Assembly (NCBI GenBank): GCA_036351375.1
Contig: JAZBOY010000093.1
Location: 1 to 64,000, forward strand
Direction: 5' to 3'
Length of the DNA: 64,000 nucleotides
From: JANQIO01 sp036351375
GTDB lineage: Bacteria; Pseudomonadota; Gammaproteobacteria; Pseudomonadales; Halieaceae
The notes beneath the pieces are model-generated. The model was not told where the DNA came from and made no database searches. It saw only the letters and a program-made list of their open reading frames with translations. Position numbers and translations under genes: made by a program. Below are positions 1 through 8,518 of this stretch, one piece after another. Positions within the stretch are counted from its first letter, which is position 1; each line of letters starts with the position of its first letter.

Positions 1-1
1 C

Positions 2-928
2 AGCCGACTGGCACTGGGGCGGGCAGACGACCTGCTTACCACCCTCTGCCTGGCCACGCCGGCGCCGCTGATGGTAGCCCCGGCCATGAACCAGCAGATG
101 TGGAAGGATCCCGCCACCGCCGCCAACCTCGAAACCCTGGCCTCCCGTGGCATTCACATCGCCGGCCCGGCAGAGGGCTCGCAGGCCTGTGGCGATGTTG
201 GTCCGGGACGCATGCTGGAGCCGGCCGACATTGTCGTCGCCGCCCAGGCCCTGTTCGCAGCCGGACTGCTGGACGGCATGCGGGTTACCGTCACGGCCGG
301 TCCAACCCGTGAAGCGCTGGACCCGGTGCGTTACATCAGCAACCACAGCTCGGGGAAGATGGGCTTCGCCATAGCCCGTGCCGCCGCTGAAGCCGGCGCT
401 CTGACCACCCTGATCAGCGGCCCCGTGGCGCTGGAAACTCCTGAATCCGTGAACCGGGTCGAAGTCAGCAGTGCGATGGAGATGTACGATGCAGCATTGG
501 CACAAATGGGCCAGTGCGATATTTTCGTGGGATGTGCCGCCGTGGCAGACTATCGCCCGGCAGAGCGCCAGCCGCAAAAAATAAAAAAGGGGCAGGAGAC
601 CATGCAGCTGGAGCTGGTCCGCAACCCGGACATCATTGCCGCCGTCGCCGCCCAGAACCAGCGTCCGTTTACCGTGGGGTTTGCCGCCGAGACCCAGGAC
701 GTGCTCGACTACGCTCGCAGCAAAATGCATAAAAAAGGCCTGGACATGATCGTTGCCAATGACGTGGCCAGGGAAGATGCCGGCTTCAACAGTGATCGCA
801 ATGCTGCGACCATTCTGTGGCCGGATGGCAGCCTTGAGGTACCGCTGACGACCAAGGGGGAACTGGCCCGGCGCCTGATCGACACCATCGCCAGCCAACG
901 TCGACAGCAAGCCGGCAAGGTCGCCTGA
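2..928 (+). CDS. coaBC: CoaBC bifunctional phosphopantothenoylcysteine decarboxylase/synthetase (5' partial)
   Basis: Cytoplasmic flavoprotein for two CoA-synthesis steps: joining cysteine to 4'-phosphopantothenate, then decarboxylation to 4'-phosphopantetheine. The reading frame is open from base 2, so the start and most of the CoaC flavin domain lie outside the window. Visible CoaC motifs are the substrate clamp PAMNQQMW and the catalytic-cysteine loop ACGDVGPGRM. The CoaB half begins near the GLLDGMRVTVTAGPTREALD segment and contains DPVRYISNHSSGKMG, typical of the nucleotide-binding synthetase domain. The 3' end is intact. In Pseudomonas the next gene is dut, but here algC follows directly after about 100 bp. 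Confidence 0.96.
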   Translation, partial: SRLALGRADDLLTTLCLATPAPLMVAPAMNQQMWKDPATAANLETLASRGIHIAGPAEGSQACGDVGPGRMLEPADIVVAAQALFAAGLLDGMRVTVTAGPTREALDPVRYISNHSSGKMGFAIARAAAEAGALTTLISGPVALETPESVNRVEVSSAMEMYDAALAQMGQCDIFVGCAAVADYRPAERQPQKIKKGQETMQLELVRNPDIIAAVAAQNQRPFTVGFAAETQDVLDYARSKMHKKGLDMIVANDVAREDAGFNSDRNAATILWPDGSLEVPLTTKGELARRLIDTIASQRRQQAGKVA

Positions 929-1032
929 CAGGGAAGCAGCAATAGCGGTCAGGGCGATGATCGTGGCGTGTCTCGACATTTGTATTGCGCCGGACGCGCA
1001 GGCAAGGTGGGAGCGGGGGAAACAGCAGAATC

Positions 1033-3546
1033 ATGGCAAAAGTCAAAAAACAACGAGGCCCCGGCACCGAGGCGGTCGACGGCGTAATGGCCGGCAACAA
1101 TTACCTGCAGCGGATCTGGCTCTACGCCCTGCTGGGCATCCTGCTGCCGCTGCTGGCCGGATTTACCTACCTGCTGTTACTGCGCGATGCGGCCCTGCAG
1201 GAACAGCAGGTAACTCGCGCGGCGCGAAGTCTCGCCGTGCAGCAAGCGGCCCAGATCGAGCAGCACCTCATCCAGTTCCAGTCACGGCTGGGCGCCGCCG
1301 CCAACGCGCCGCTGGCGCTCTCGGCCATCGCCTCCGGGCGGGCAGAGGACCTGGCCCTGGTGGAGAAGGCCATGCTCGACTACTTCCCCGACGTTGCCAG
1401 CCTGCGTCTGATCGCACTCGGGGAACTCGGAACCGCAGCGCTGGAAGCCAGCGACGTGGGCCTGCGCAACCATATCGAACTGGACCTGGTACGGCGTACC
1501 TCACAGGGTGAGGCCGTCACCCCGGAGTCGTACCAGTTTGAAGGCCGCTGGCTGACCTCCCTGGCTCGCAGCGTGCAGCATCCCCGCCAGGCGGACCGCA
1601 GCGCGGTGATCCTGGCCACCCTGGACAACGCCGTATTCGCCGAGAGCCTCGCCGCCATTGGCGCCGAACTGGGACGGAGCAGCCTGTCGCAGACCTACGT
1701 GACCGGCAATTTCACCAATACCACCGAGATTGCCGCCACCGGTAACGGCGCCGTTGCCGAGTATTCCGCCGAGGCCACGTTCAATGACGGCACCTGGTCT
1801 ATCCGCTTTACTCCCTCGGCACAGATGCTGAGCCTCTATCGGGTACACCCCACCGGGCTGCTGATTGTACTGGGCGTCCTGGTGCTGGCGGTGCTGGGGG
1901 CGATGGTGATGTTGCTGGTCAGCCTGCAGCGCGCAATTAGCGCCGACATCGACACCATTCTCGAGAGCGCGGAACGCAAGGCCGCTTTCCAGGTCGGCCT
2001 GCCGGCGCTCATGCCCCTGGCGCAACAGCTGCGCAAGGCCCTGCAGCAAGCTGCCAACCAGCCCGCCCAGCGTAGCGGTGCCGGTCAGGCAAAGCCGGCG
2101 CCAGACGCTGATACCGCGGCTGCCGCCAAACTCCCGGCCGGCGAGCCGGCACCGGAGCAGGCAAAGGCAGCGCCGACGGTTCCAGACCATATCTTTCGTG
2201 CCTACGACATCCGCGGCATCGTCGACACCGAACTGAGCGATGCCCTGGTCGCGCGCATCGGCAAGGCTCTCGGCAGCATCGCCGGAGAGCAGGAACAACA
2301 GGCCATTATCGTCGCCAGCGACGGCCGCACTTCCAGCCCCGCGATCAAGGACATCCTGGTGAAGGCGCTGTTGGGCACCGGCCGGGACGTGGTCGACATC
2401 GGGCTGGTCCCGACCCCGGTCCTGTACTACGCCACCCATACCCTGGATATTCGCTCGGGCGTGGTGGTCACTGCCAGCCACAACCCGGCGGACTACAACG
2501 GCTTCAAGATCACCCTGGGCGGCAAGCCGCTGGCCGGTGAACAGCTGCAGCAGCTCAAGCAGCGGATGGTAGCGGGCAAGTTCAGCAGCGGCGCCGGCCG
2601 GCTGGCCAAGCAGGATGTCAAAACTGATTACCTCGATGCCGTGCTGGGGGACATTGCCATCTCCAATCCGCTCAAGATCGTGGTCGACGCCGGCAATGGC
2701 GCCGCCGGCGAGCTGGCGCCCGAAGTACTCGAGGCGCTGGGCTGCGAAGTGGTGCGCCTGCACTGCGACATCGACGGCAGCTTCCCGAATCATCACCCCG
2801 ACCCGTCTGTGGACGAGAATCTGTCAGAACTGCAGGCCGCGGTACGCCACACGGGCGCCGATTTCGGGGTAGCTTTTGATGGCGATGGCGATCGCCTTTG
2901 CGTGGTCACCGCCGAGGGTGAAATCGTTCGCAACGATACGCTGCTGATGCTGTTTGCCGAGGATGTGGTGTCCCGCAACCCCGGCGCCGACGTGGTGTTT
3001 GACGTCAAGTGTTCGCGCCACCTGACGCAGCTGGTTTCCAAGCACGGCGGCCGGCCGGTGCTGTGGAAAACCGGCCATGCCTTCATGCGGGAGAAAGTAG
3101 CGGAAACCGGTGCCCTGCTGGGTGGCGAATTCTCTGGCCACATCTACTTTGGCGAGCGCTGGTTTGGCTTCGATGACGCGATCTATACCACGGCACGCCT
3201 GGCCGAGCTGATGAGCGGCACCAGCATGGACCTCGCCACCATGCTGGCCGAGTTCCCGCAAACCGCCAATACGCCCGAGATTCGTATTCCCAGCAGCGAG
3301 ACAGAGAAGTTCGAGATCACGCGCAAACTGGCGGAGGCGGGTGATTTCAGCCCCGGCAAGGTCACCAGCATCGACGGCGTGCGGGTCGACTACAACGACG
3401 GCTGGGGGCTGCTGCGTGCCTCCAACACCACGCCGGCCCTGATCGCACGCTTCGAGGCGAACGACAACGACGCGCTCGAGCGTATCAAGCAACAGTTCCG
3501 CGACCAGCTCAAGCAGACTGCGCCCGACCTGGATCCCGGCTTCTGA
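1033..3546 (+). CDS. algC: Phosphomannomutase/phosphoglucomutase with membrane-anchored N-terminal domain
   Basis: Interconverts 1- and 6-phosphates of mannose and glucose for LPS and exopolysaccharide precursors. The 837-residue product (start at the ATG at 1033 after a purine-rich GGGAGCGGGGGAAA stretch; an in-frame ATG at 985 adds 16 residues) is much longer than the ~460-residue catalytic enzyme. Residues about 29-50 and 274-297 are hydrophobic and bracket a ~220-residue presumably periplasmic region. A Pro/Ala/Gln-rich linker precedes the mutase domain at about residue 383. The domain carries the phosphoserine loop TASHNP (Ser482), the metal loop DGDGDR, the sugar-binding GGEFSGH and the phosphate-binding RASNTTP. 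Its stop overlaps the argB start (TGATG). The long form is known in other gammaproteobacteria; the role of the sensor-like N-terminus is not established by the sequence. Confidence 0.95.
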   Translation: MAKVKKQRGPGTEAVDGVMAGNNYLQRIWLYALLGILLPLLAGFTYLLLLRDAALQEQQVTRAARSLAVQQAAQIEQHLIQFQSRLGAAANAPLALSAIASGRAEDLALVEKAMLDYFPDVASLRLIALGELGTAALEASDVGLRNHIELDLVRRTSQGEAVTPESYQFEGRWLTSLARSVQHPRQADRSAVILATLDNAVFAESLAAIGAELGRSSLSQTYVTGNFTNTTEIAATGNGAVAEYSAEATFNDGTWSIRFTPSAQMLSLYRVHPTGLLIVLGVLVLAVLGAMVMLLVSLQRAISADIDTILESAERKAAFQVGLPALMPLAQQLRKALQQAANQPAQRSGAGQAKPAPDADTAAAAKLPAGEPAPEQAKAAPTVPDHIFRAYDIRGIVDTELSDALVARIGKALGSIAGEQEQQAIIVASDGRTSSPAIKDILVKALLGTGRDVVDIGLVPTPVLYYATHTLDIRSGVVVTASHNPADYNGFKITLGGKPLAGEQLQQLKQRMVAGKFSSGAGRLAKQDVKTDYLDAVLGDIAISNPLKIVVDAGNGAAGELAPEVLEALGCEVVRLHCDIDGSFPNHHPDPSVDENLSELQAAVRHTGADFGVAFDGDGDRLCVVTAEGEIVRNDTLLMLFAEDVVSRNPGADVVFDVKCSRHLTQLVSKHGGRPVLWKTGHAFMREKVAETGALLGGEFSGHIYFGERWFGFDDAIYTTARLAELMSGTSMDLATMLAEFPQTANTPEIRIPSSETEKFEITRKLAEAGDFSPGKVTSIDGVRVDYNDGWGLLRASNTTPALIARFEANDNDALERIKQQFRDQLKQTAPDLDPGF

Positions 3547-4442
3547 TGCTAAAACGGAAATCCGCCTTGAGGATCGCCCAGGTCCTCACCGAGGCGCTGC
3601 CCTATATCCAGCGCTTTACCGGCAAGACCATGATCATCAAGTTTGGTGGTAACGCCATGGTCGACCCTGCGCTGCACGAGAGCTTTGCGCGCGACGTGGT
3701 GCTGATGAAGCTGGTCGGCGTGAATCCGATCGTTGTACACGGCGGCGGCCCGCAGATTGGACAATTGCTGGAAAAACTCGGAATTGCCTCGGAGTTTGTC
3801 GACGGCATGCGGGTAACTGACAGTGCCACCATGGACGTGGTGGAGATGGTACTGGGGGCATCGGTAAACAAGGAGATCGTCTCCACCATCAACCGCAATG
3901 GCGGCAAGGCCATTGGTGTGACCGGCAAGGACGGCCAGCTGATCCGGGCGCGCAAGCTCGAAGTCTCCCGGCAGTCACCGGATATTCGCGCCACCGAGAT
4001 CATCGATATTGGCCATGTCGGCGAGGTGGAGCAGATCGACACGGAAGTGTTGAAAATGATCCAGGACAGTAACTTCATCCCGGTGATTGCACCCATCGGC
4101 GTCGGCGCCGACGGCAGTTCCTACAATATCAACGCCGACCTGGTGGCGGGCAAGCTGGCGGAGGTGCTGCAGGCAGAAAAGCTCATGCTGCTCACCAATG
4201 TCGACGGCCTGCTCGACAAGGAAGGCACACTGTTGACGGGCCTGAACCCGAGCGAGGTGGAAAGCCTCATCGAGGACGGCACCGTGCAGGGCGGGATGCT
4301 GCCCAAGGTCCGCTGTGCTCTCGACGCGGTGCGCAGCGGCGTCAACAGCTCTCACATCATCGACGGCCGGGTACCCCACGCCGTCCTGCTGGAAGTTTTC
4401 ACCGATGAGGGAGTGGGCACCAAGATTTCAAACCGTGCCTGA
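3546..4442 (+). CDS. argB: Acetylglutamate kinase
   Basis: Phosphorylates N-acetylglutamate, the second step of the acetylated arginine pathway. The 298-residue length and motifs fit the amino-acid-kinase family: KFGGNAM near the N-terminus binds phosphate, VHGGGPQIG binds substrate, and the C-terminal GGMLPKVRCALDAVRSGV lies at the nucleotide site. A helix before the first strand (ALRIAQVLTEALPYIQRF) resembles the N-terminal helix of arginine-inhibited hexameric enzymes, so feedback inhibition is likely but inferred. The ATG overlaps the algC stop by one base, indicating translational coupling. Confidence 0.97.
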   Translation: MLKRKSALRIAQVLTEALPYIQRFTGKTMIIKFGGNAMVDPALHESFARDVVLMKLVGVNPIVVHGGGPQIGQLLEKLGIASEFVDGMRVTDSATMDVVEMVLGASVNKEIVSTINRNGGKAIGVTGKDGQLIRARKLEVSRQSPDIRATEIIDIGHVGEVEQIDTEVLKMIQDSNFIPVIAPIGVGADGSSYNINADLVAGKLAEVLQAEKLMLLTNVDGLLDKEGTLLTGLNPSEVESLIEDGTVQGGMLPKVRCALDAVRSGVNSSHIIDGRVPHAVLLEVFTDEGVGTKISNRA

Positions 4443-4555
4443 TTCAAACTCTGGAGAAAAAGACGAAGTCAGTGCCCGCTAATTTCTTGCAGCACTACCG
4501 GGTTGCGTCTAGCATTATCCAGTACATTCAATCCCGCCTGGCCTGCCCCTGACAC

Positions 4556-5179
4556 ATGTCTCCGCGTAAAACCCAACGGCGTCAACAGATTCTGGAAGCG
4601 CTGGCGCAAATGCTGGAGGCAAATCCTGGCGAGCGCATTACCACCGCGCGGCTGGCGCGCCAGGTCGGCGTTTCCGAAGCCGCGCTCTATCGGCACTTTC
4701 CCAGCAAGTCAAAGATGTTCGAGGGTCTCATCGAGTTTATCGAGGAGACCCTGTTCAGCCGCGTCAATATCATCCTCGCGGAAGAGAGCGGCGCCGCCGC
4801 CCGCTGCGAGAAAATGCTCACCTTGCTGCTGGCCTTCACCGAGCGCAACCCGGGTATTACCCGCATTCTCACCGGCGACGCGCTGGCAGGCGAGACAGAG
4901 CGCCTGCACGCCCGCGTGGCACAGCTGTTTGATCGCTTTGAAACCCAGCTCAAACAGGTGCTGCGCGAGGCGGAGATGCGCGAAGGCATTCGCCCGGTAT
5001 TGACCATCAACTCCGCTGCCAATCTGATGCTGGCCGCTGCCGAGGGGCGCATCTCGCAGTACGTGCGTAGCGGATTCCAGCGCTCCCCCACCGAGTCCTG
5101 GCCGGAGCAGTGGCAGCTGCTGATGGCCGACTTCTTCAGGCCGGCTTTGCCGGCCACTGCCCAGGCCACCCAGGCCTGA
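4556..5179 (+). CDS. slmA: Nucleoid occlusion factor SlmA (TetR family)
   Basis: DNA-bound inhibitor that blocks FtsZ ring assembly over the nucleoid. The 207-residue protein has an N-terminal TetR helix-turn-helix (TTARLARQVGVSEAALYRHF, about residues 27-46) and the SlmA-specific continuation through SKMFEGLIEFIEETLFSRVN and the ITRILTGDAL segment. Position between argB and pyrE matches Pseudomonas, where the gene was once called ttk. A recognisable ribosome-binding site is weak; the ATG at 4556 is chosen because SPRKTQRRQQILEAL matches the usual N-terminus. The gene converges with the DUF4124 gene downstream. Confidence 0.93.
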   Translation: MSPRKTQRRQQILEALAQMLEANPGERITTARLARQVGVSEAALYRHFPSKSKMFEGLIEFIEETLFSRVNIILAEESGAAARCEKMLTLLLAFTERNPGITRILTGDALAGETERLHARVAQLFDRFETQLKQVLREAEMREGIRPVLTINSAANLMLAAAEGRISQYVRSGFQRSPTESWPEQWQLLMADFFRPALPATAQATQA

Positions 5180-5241
5180 ACCTGCCGCTCTGGCAAGTCA
5201 GCCAGCAAAACACTTTAGTATTTGAGGTTTTTGCCCCGGGA

Positions 5242-5910
5242 TCAGTTGCTGGGGCGTGAGTACTGGCGGCGCTGTTCGACGATGTCCAGCAACAGGGCGA
5301 AGCGGTCAATGTCGCGCTGAAAGCCCTCGCGAACCACCTCCATCTCGCGGGTGCGATCTTCGATCGCGCGCTCGGTCTCCGTGATCTCACTGCGCAGGCC
5401 GTCGATAACCGCCACCAGTTCCACCGGCACCTTTTCACCGCGACGCTCGACGTCGGCGGCACGTTCCTGGTTGCTCTCCACCTGGGATTTCAGGCTGCGC
5501 ACGTTGGAACGCAGAATGCTGATACGAATCTTGAGTTCACCCAGGGCGCGATCGCGGGCTGCCTCGATATCCTCGATGCTGGAGTAGCGTAGCAGCAGCG
5601 ACTCGTCCCACTTGCGCAGGCGCTCCTCTTCCTCGGCGGCAACGCGCGCCTGGTAGGCCTCGCCGGACTGGTCCGCCAGTTCTTCATCGGTCAGGGAGCG
5701 GGGTACCACCTTGTGCACGCTGCCGTCCGAATTGAGGATTTCATAGCCCTTGTGCACAAATTCCGGCGGGATGCTGTAGTTGATAACGGTAACGCCGTCG
5801 TCGTTTACGTAGCGGTACAGGTAATCGGAGCCACGCGCGGCCGAAACACTGACGGCAAGGGCGAGCCCTACCATCAGCGCCATTAGCCAGGTCGCTGCAC
5901 GTATCACCAT
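5242..5910 (-). CDS. DUF4124-type exported coiled-coil protein
   Basis: Function unknown. The 222-residue product starts with a hydrophobic signal sequence (about residues 1-27, ending near VSAARG). Then comes a DUF4124-like module, YLYRYVNDDGVTVINYSIPPEF, a short domain common in exported proteobacterial proteins. The rest is charged and strongly heptad-patterned, especially residues 115-215 (ALGELKIRISILRSNVRSL onwards), predicting a long coiled coil. It stands alone between slmA (convergent) and pyrE (same strand, about 60 bp upstream). A periplasmic, perhaps envelope-associated, structural role is possible but not shown. Confidence 0.8.
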   Translation of the reverse strand: MVIRAATWLMALMVGLALAVSVSAARGSDYLYRYVNDDGVTVINYSIPPEFVHKGYEILNSDGSVHKVVPRSLTDEELADQSGEAYQARVAAEEEERLRKWDESLLLRYSSIEDIEAARDRALGELKIRISILRSNVRSLKSQVESNQERAADVERRGEKVPVELVAVIDGLRSEITETERAIEDRTREMEVVREGFQRDIDRFALLLDIVEQRRQYSRPSN

Positions 5911-5969
5911 ATAAATTTATGTTCTAGTTTTACCGGCACAATATAGGCTTTGCACCGAAGCCAAACAAG

Positions 5970-6617
5970 TCAAGCCACTCCGTACTGTGATCTGTATTCC
6001 AGCATCGCCTCCAGGGCAGGCAGGTCGCCGCCTTCAGAGGATTCGAGATACTCAATCAGGTTGACCAAATTCACGATACTGACCACCTGCAGACCGTACT
6101 CAGTTTCGATTTCCTGAATGGCGGAAAGTTCGCCCTGGCCGCGCTCCATACGATCGAGGCCAATGGCGACGCCAGCGCAGCTACCCCCCTCGGCGGCGAT
6201 GAGCGCCAGGGCCTCGCGCACAGCGGTGCCCGCCGTTATGACGTCGTCCACCACCAGTACCCGACCTGACAGGGGCGCGCCCACCAGGACGCCGCCCTCG
6301 CCGTGATCCTTGGCTTCCTTTCGATTGTAGGCCCAGGGGACGTCACGACCGTGCTCATCGGCCAGGGCAATTGCCACGCTGGCGGCCAGCGGTATGCCCT
6401 TGTAGGCGGGCCCGAACAATACGTCGAACTCCACGCCGGCACTGACAATGGCGTTGGCGTAACAGCGGCCGAGTCGCGCCAGGGCGGCGCCGGTGTCAAA
6501 GGCGCCAGCATTGAAAAAATAGGGGCTCTTGCGGCCGGACTTGAGAGTGAACTCGCCGAACCTGAGTGCCTCGCGCTCGCGAGCCAGCTCGATAAATGCC
6601 GCCTGGTAGTCTTGCAT
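5970..6617 (-). CDS. pyrE: Orotate phosphoribosyltransferase
   Basis: Converts orotate and PRPP to OMP in pyrimidine synthesis. The 215-residue form beginning MQDYQAAFIELA (start at 6617) matches the ~213-residue family length; an in-frame GTG/ATG extension to 6701 would add 28 unrelated residues. The PRPP loop VLVVDDVITAGTAV and the lysine loop FGPAYKGIPLA are both present. It is divergent from crc, the same pyrE-crc pair found in Pseudomonas. Confidence 0.96.
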   Translation of the reverse strand: MQDYQAAFIELAREREALRFGEFTLKSGRKSPYFFNAGAFDTGAALARLGRCYANAIVSAGVEFDVLFGPAYKGIPLAASVAIALADEHGRDVPWAYNRKEAKDHGEGGVLVGAPLSGRVLVVDDVITAGTAVREALALIAAEGGSCAGVAIGLDRMERGQGELSAIQEIETEYGLQVVSIVNLVNLIEYLESSEGGDLPALEAMLEYRSQYGVA

Positions 6618-6899
6618 CCGTGGAAGGTCCTGTGCCTGAAGGTTTATCGCGGTCCGATAATGGGGTATAAATGCTGACCCGCCGTCGGAACGAACAACCA
6701 TAATAGCGCGTCCTGGCAGGGCACAGAACTGACTCTGGGCACCACAGTTTTTACCGCACGTTTACCGCGTGGCTGATGCCGCCGGCCGCAGCCGGCTGCC
6801 GCGAGCCTGCTGCAACGCGCGCAGATTATTCACGCATGGTCCGCTTTCCGCATGAAGCAGGAACGCAACCATCAATAGGTCCGCCTGAGGAGCGAACGA
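6618..6899. other. pyrE-crc divergent intergenic region
   Basis: This 282-bp gap must contain the promoters of pyrE and crc. No convincing sigma-70 pair was found for either. It holds a direct repeat TTTACCGC at 6750-6757 and 6761-6768, spaced 11 bp apart (one helical turn), and a perfect hairpin GCCGGC-CGCA-GCCGGC at 6781-6796 in the presumed crc leader with no following T-run. A good Shine-Dalgarno, GAGGAG, precedes the crc ATG. Confidence 0.5.
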
Positions 6900-7670
6900 A
6901 TGAGGGTTATCAGTTTTTCCGCCGATGGCGTGAAAAATGCTGCTGATAATGGATTCTACGACTGGGTTCTCGAGCAGGACGCAGACTTTATTTGCATCCA
7001 GGATCTCGGCTGTAGTGAGTACGACCTGCAGGCCGATACCTTTTTCCCCAGCGACTACAACGCCTATTTCTTTGATGCCGTCGAAGGCAAGTCTGACGGC
7101 GTCGCCCTGTACTGCAAGAGCCTCCCCAAGGCAATCATGACCGGTCTCGGCTTCAGCGACTTTGATATGGAAGGCCGCTATATCCAGGCCGACTACGCCA
7201 ACGTCAGCGTCGGCTGCCTGCTGGTGCCTCGAGGTGGTGAACCCGGCGGGCCGGACCAGGCTCGCAAAACCGAATTCCTGGGCTTACTGCAGTCGCACCT
7301 CAACAAGATTCGCAACAAGCGCCGCGAGTTCGTCATCTGCGGTGGCTGGAACCTGGCGCACACCGCTCACGATGTCCAGGACACCGAGCGCAACAGTACC
7401 CGCAGTGGTTTCCTCGCCGAAGAGCGCCAGTGGATGGATGAGGTGCTGGAGCTGGGCTACGTGGACGCCTTCCGGGAGATCAATTCCGACGTCGACGAGT
7501 TCAGCTGGTGGCCGGAGGGTGACCGCGACAGCAACGGCCTGCGCACCGACTTCCAGCTGGTGTCCGGTGGCATGAAGTACGCCATCGAGTACGGTGCCAT
7601 CTACAAGGCCCGGGCCTTCTCGAGCCACGCGCCCATCATCATGGACTATGATCTGGAGCCCGCCGTCTAG
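6900..7670 (+). CDS. crc: Crc-like catabolite repression control protein (catalytically degenerate EEP fold)
   Basis: The 256-residue protein belongs to the exonuclease III/endonuclease-phosphatase fold and aligns end to end with Pseudomonas Crc, the partner of Hfq in translational catabolite repression. Shared landmarks are the MRVIS N-terminus, ADFICIQD, GVALYCKSLPKAI, GLGFSD and EFSWWPEGD. As in Crc, nuclease residues are replaced: the metal-binding GDxN motif reads CGGWN and the catalytic SDH motif reads FSSHAP. That argues against nuclease activity. Location between pyrE and rph is conserved with Pseudomonas. A strong GAGGAG ribosome site supports the start. Regulation of carbon use here is inferred by homology. 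Confidence 0.88.
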   Translation: MRVISFSADGVKNAADNGFYDWVLEQDADFICIQDLGCSEYDLQADTFFPSDYNAYFFDAVEGKSDGVALYCKSLPKAIMTGLGFSDFDMEGRYIQADYANVSVGCLLVPRGGEPGGPDQARKTEFLGLLQSHLNKIRNKRREFVICGGWNLAHTAHDVQDTERNSTRSGFLAEERQWMDEVLELGYVDAFREINSDVDEFSWWPEGDRDSNGLRTDFQLVSGGMKYAIEYGAIYKARAFSSHAPIIMDYDLEPAV

Positions 7671-7685
7671 GCTCCCGGTAGCGCC

Positions 7686-8408
7686 TTAATCTTCGGCCAG
7701 CGCCCGATGCTGCAGCGCGCAGATCTCCGAGATGCCGGCAGCCGCCAGGTCGAGCATGCTGTCGAGGTCGGCACGCTGGAAAGGAGCCCCCTCGGCAGTG
7801 CCCTGCACTTCGATGAACTCGCCGTTCTCGGCCATTATCACGTTCATGTCGGTATCGGCGCCGGAGTCCTCCACGTAATCCAGGTCCAGCACCGGCTCAC
7901 CGCCGACCACGCCCACTGATACCGAGGCCACCATCTGGCGCAGGGGGTCAGTTTCAATGCGGCGCTCACGCTGCAGGAAACGCAGTGCGTCCACCAGCGC
8001 CACGCAGCTGCCGGAAATGGCCGCCGTGCGGGTGCCGCCGTCGGCCTGGATGACATCGCAATCGATGTTGATGGTGTGCTCGCCCAGCTGTTCCAGGTCT
8101 ACCGCCGCTCGCAGTGAGCGGCCGATCAGTCGCTGGATTTCCACCGTACGACCGCCTTGTTTACCGCGGGCGGCCTCGCGGTCCATGCGTTCACCGGTAG
8201 AGCGGGGCAGCATGCCGTACTCGGCTGTCAGCCAGCCGCGGCCCTGGCCGCGGAGGAAGCGCGGAACGCCCTCGCTGACGCTGGCGGTACAGATCACCCG
8301 GGTATCCCCGAAGGAGACCAGCACCGAACCCTCGGCGTGGCGGGTGAATTGACGGGTAAAGCTGATATCGCGCAGCTGGTTCGCTGCGCGGCCGCTGGGT
8401 CTGGGCAT
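7686..8408 (-). CDS. rph: Ribonuclease PH
   Basis: Phosphorolytic 3'-5' exoribonuclease that trims the 3' ends of tRNA precursors. Length 240 residues is standard. The N-terminal MPRPSGR, the DISFTRQFTRHAEGS segment, the RNA/phosphate-binding AARGKQGGRTVEIQRLIGRSLRA and the DCDVIQADGGTRTAAISG core are all intact, so this is a complete gene, unlike the frameshifted E. coli K-12 copy. Its 3' end lies 15 bp from the end of crc; it is divergent from yicC. Confidence 0.96.
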   Translation of the reverse strand: MPRPSGRAANQLRDISFTRQFTRHAEGSVLVSFGDTRVICTASVSEGVPRFLRGQGRGWLTAEYGMLPRSTGERMDREAARGKQGGRTVEIQRLIGRSLRAAVDLEQLGEHTINIDCDVIQADGGTRTAAISGSCVALVDALRFLQRERRIETDPLRQMVASVSVGVVGGEPVLDLDYVEDSGADTDMNVIMAENGEFIEVQGTAEGAPFQRADLDSMLDLAAAGISEICALQHRALAED

Positions 8409-8437
8409 GGGAGTTCTTCGCTGGGATTTGGCGCCGC

Positions 8438-8443
8438 ATTATA
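8438..8443 (-). promoter_or_regulatory. Candidate -10 of rph
   Basis: The minus strand reads TATAAT here, 30 bp upstream of the rph ATG. No good -35 hexamer is found at 16-18 bp, so this is tentative. Confidence 0.3.
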
Positions 8444-8518
8444 CGGTATAGAACGCGACCGACGTCACTAGCGAAACCGTCGCGGGCTGTTAAAATCGTG
8501 TCCTTTTCGAGGGGCCGC

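Noticed and set aside
1501..2796. 431-codon open frame antisense to algC
   Set aside because: Shadow frame over a well-supported gene.
5190..5205. CTGGC-AAGTCA-GCCAG hairpin after slmA as a terminator
   Set aside because: Only a 5-bp stem and no T-run; too weak to call.
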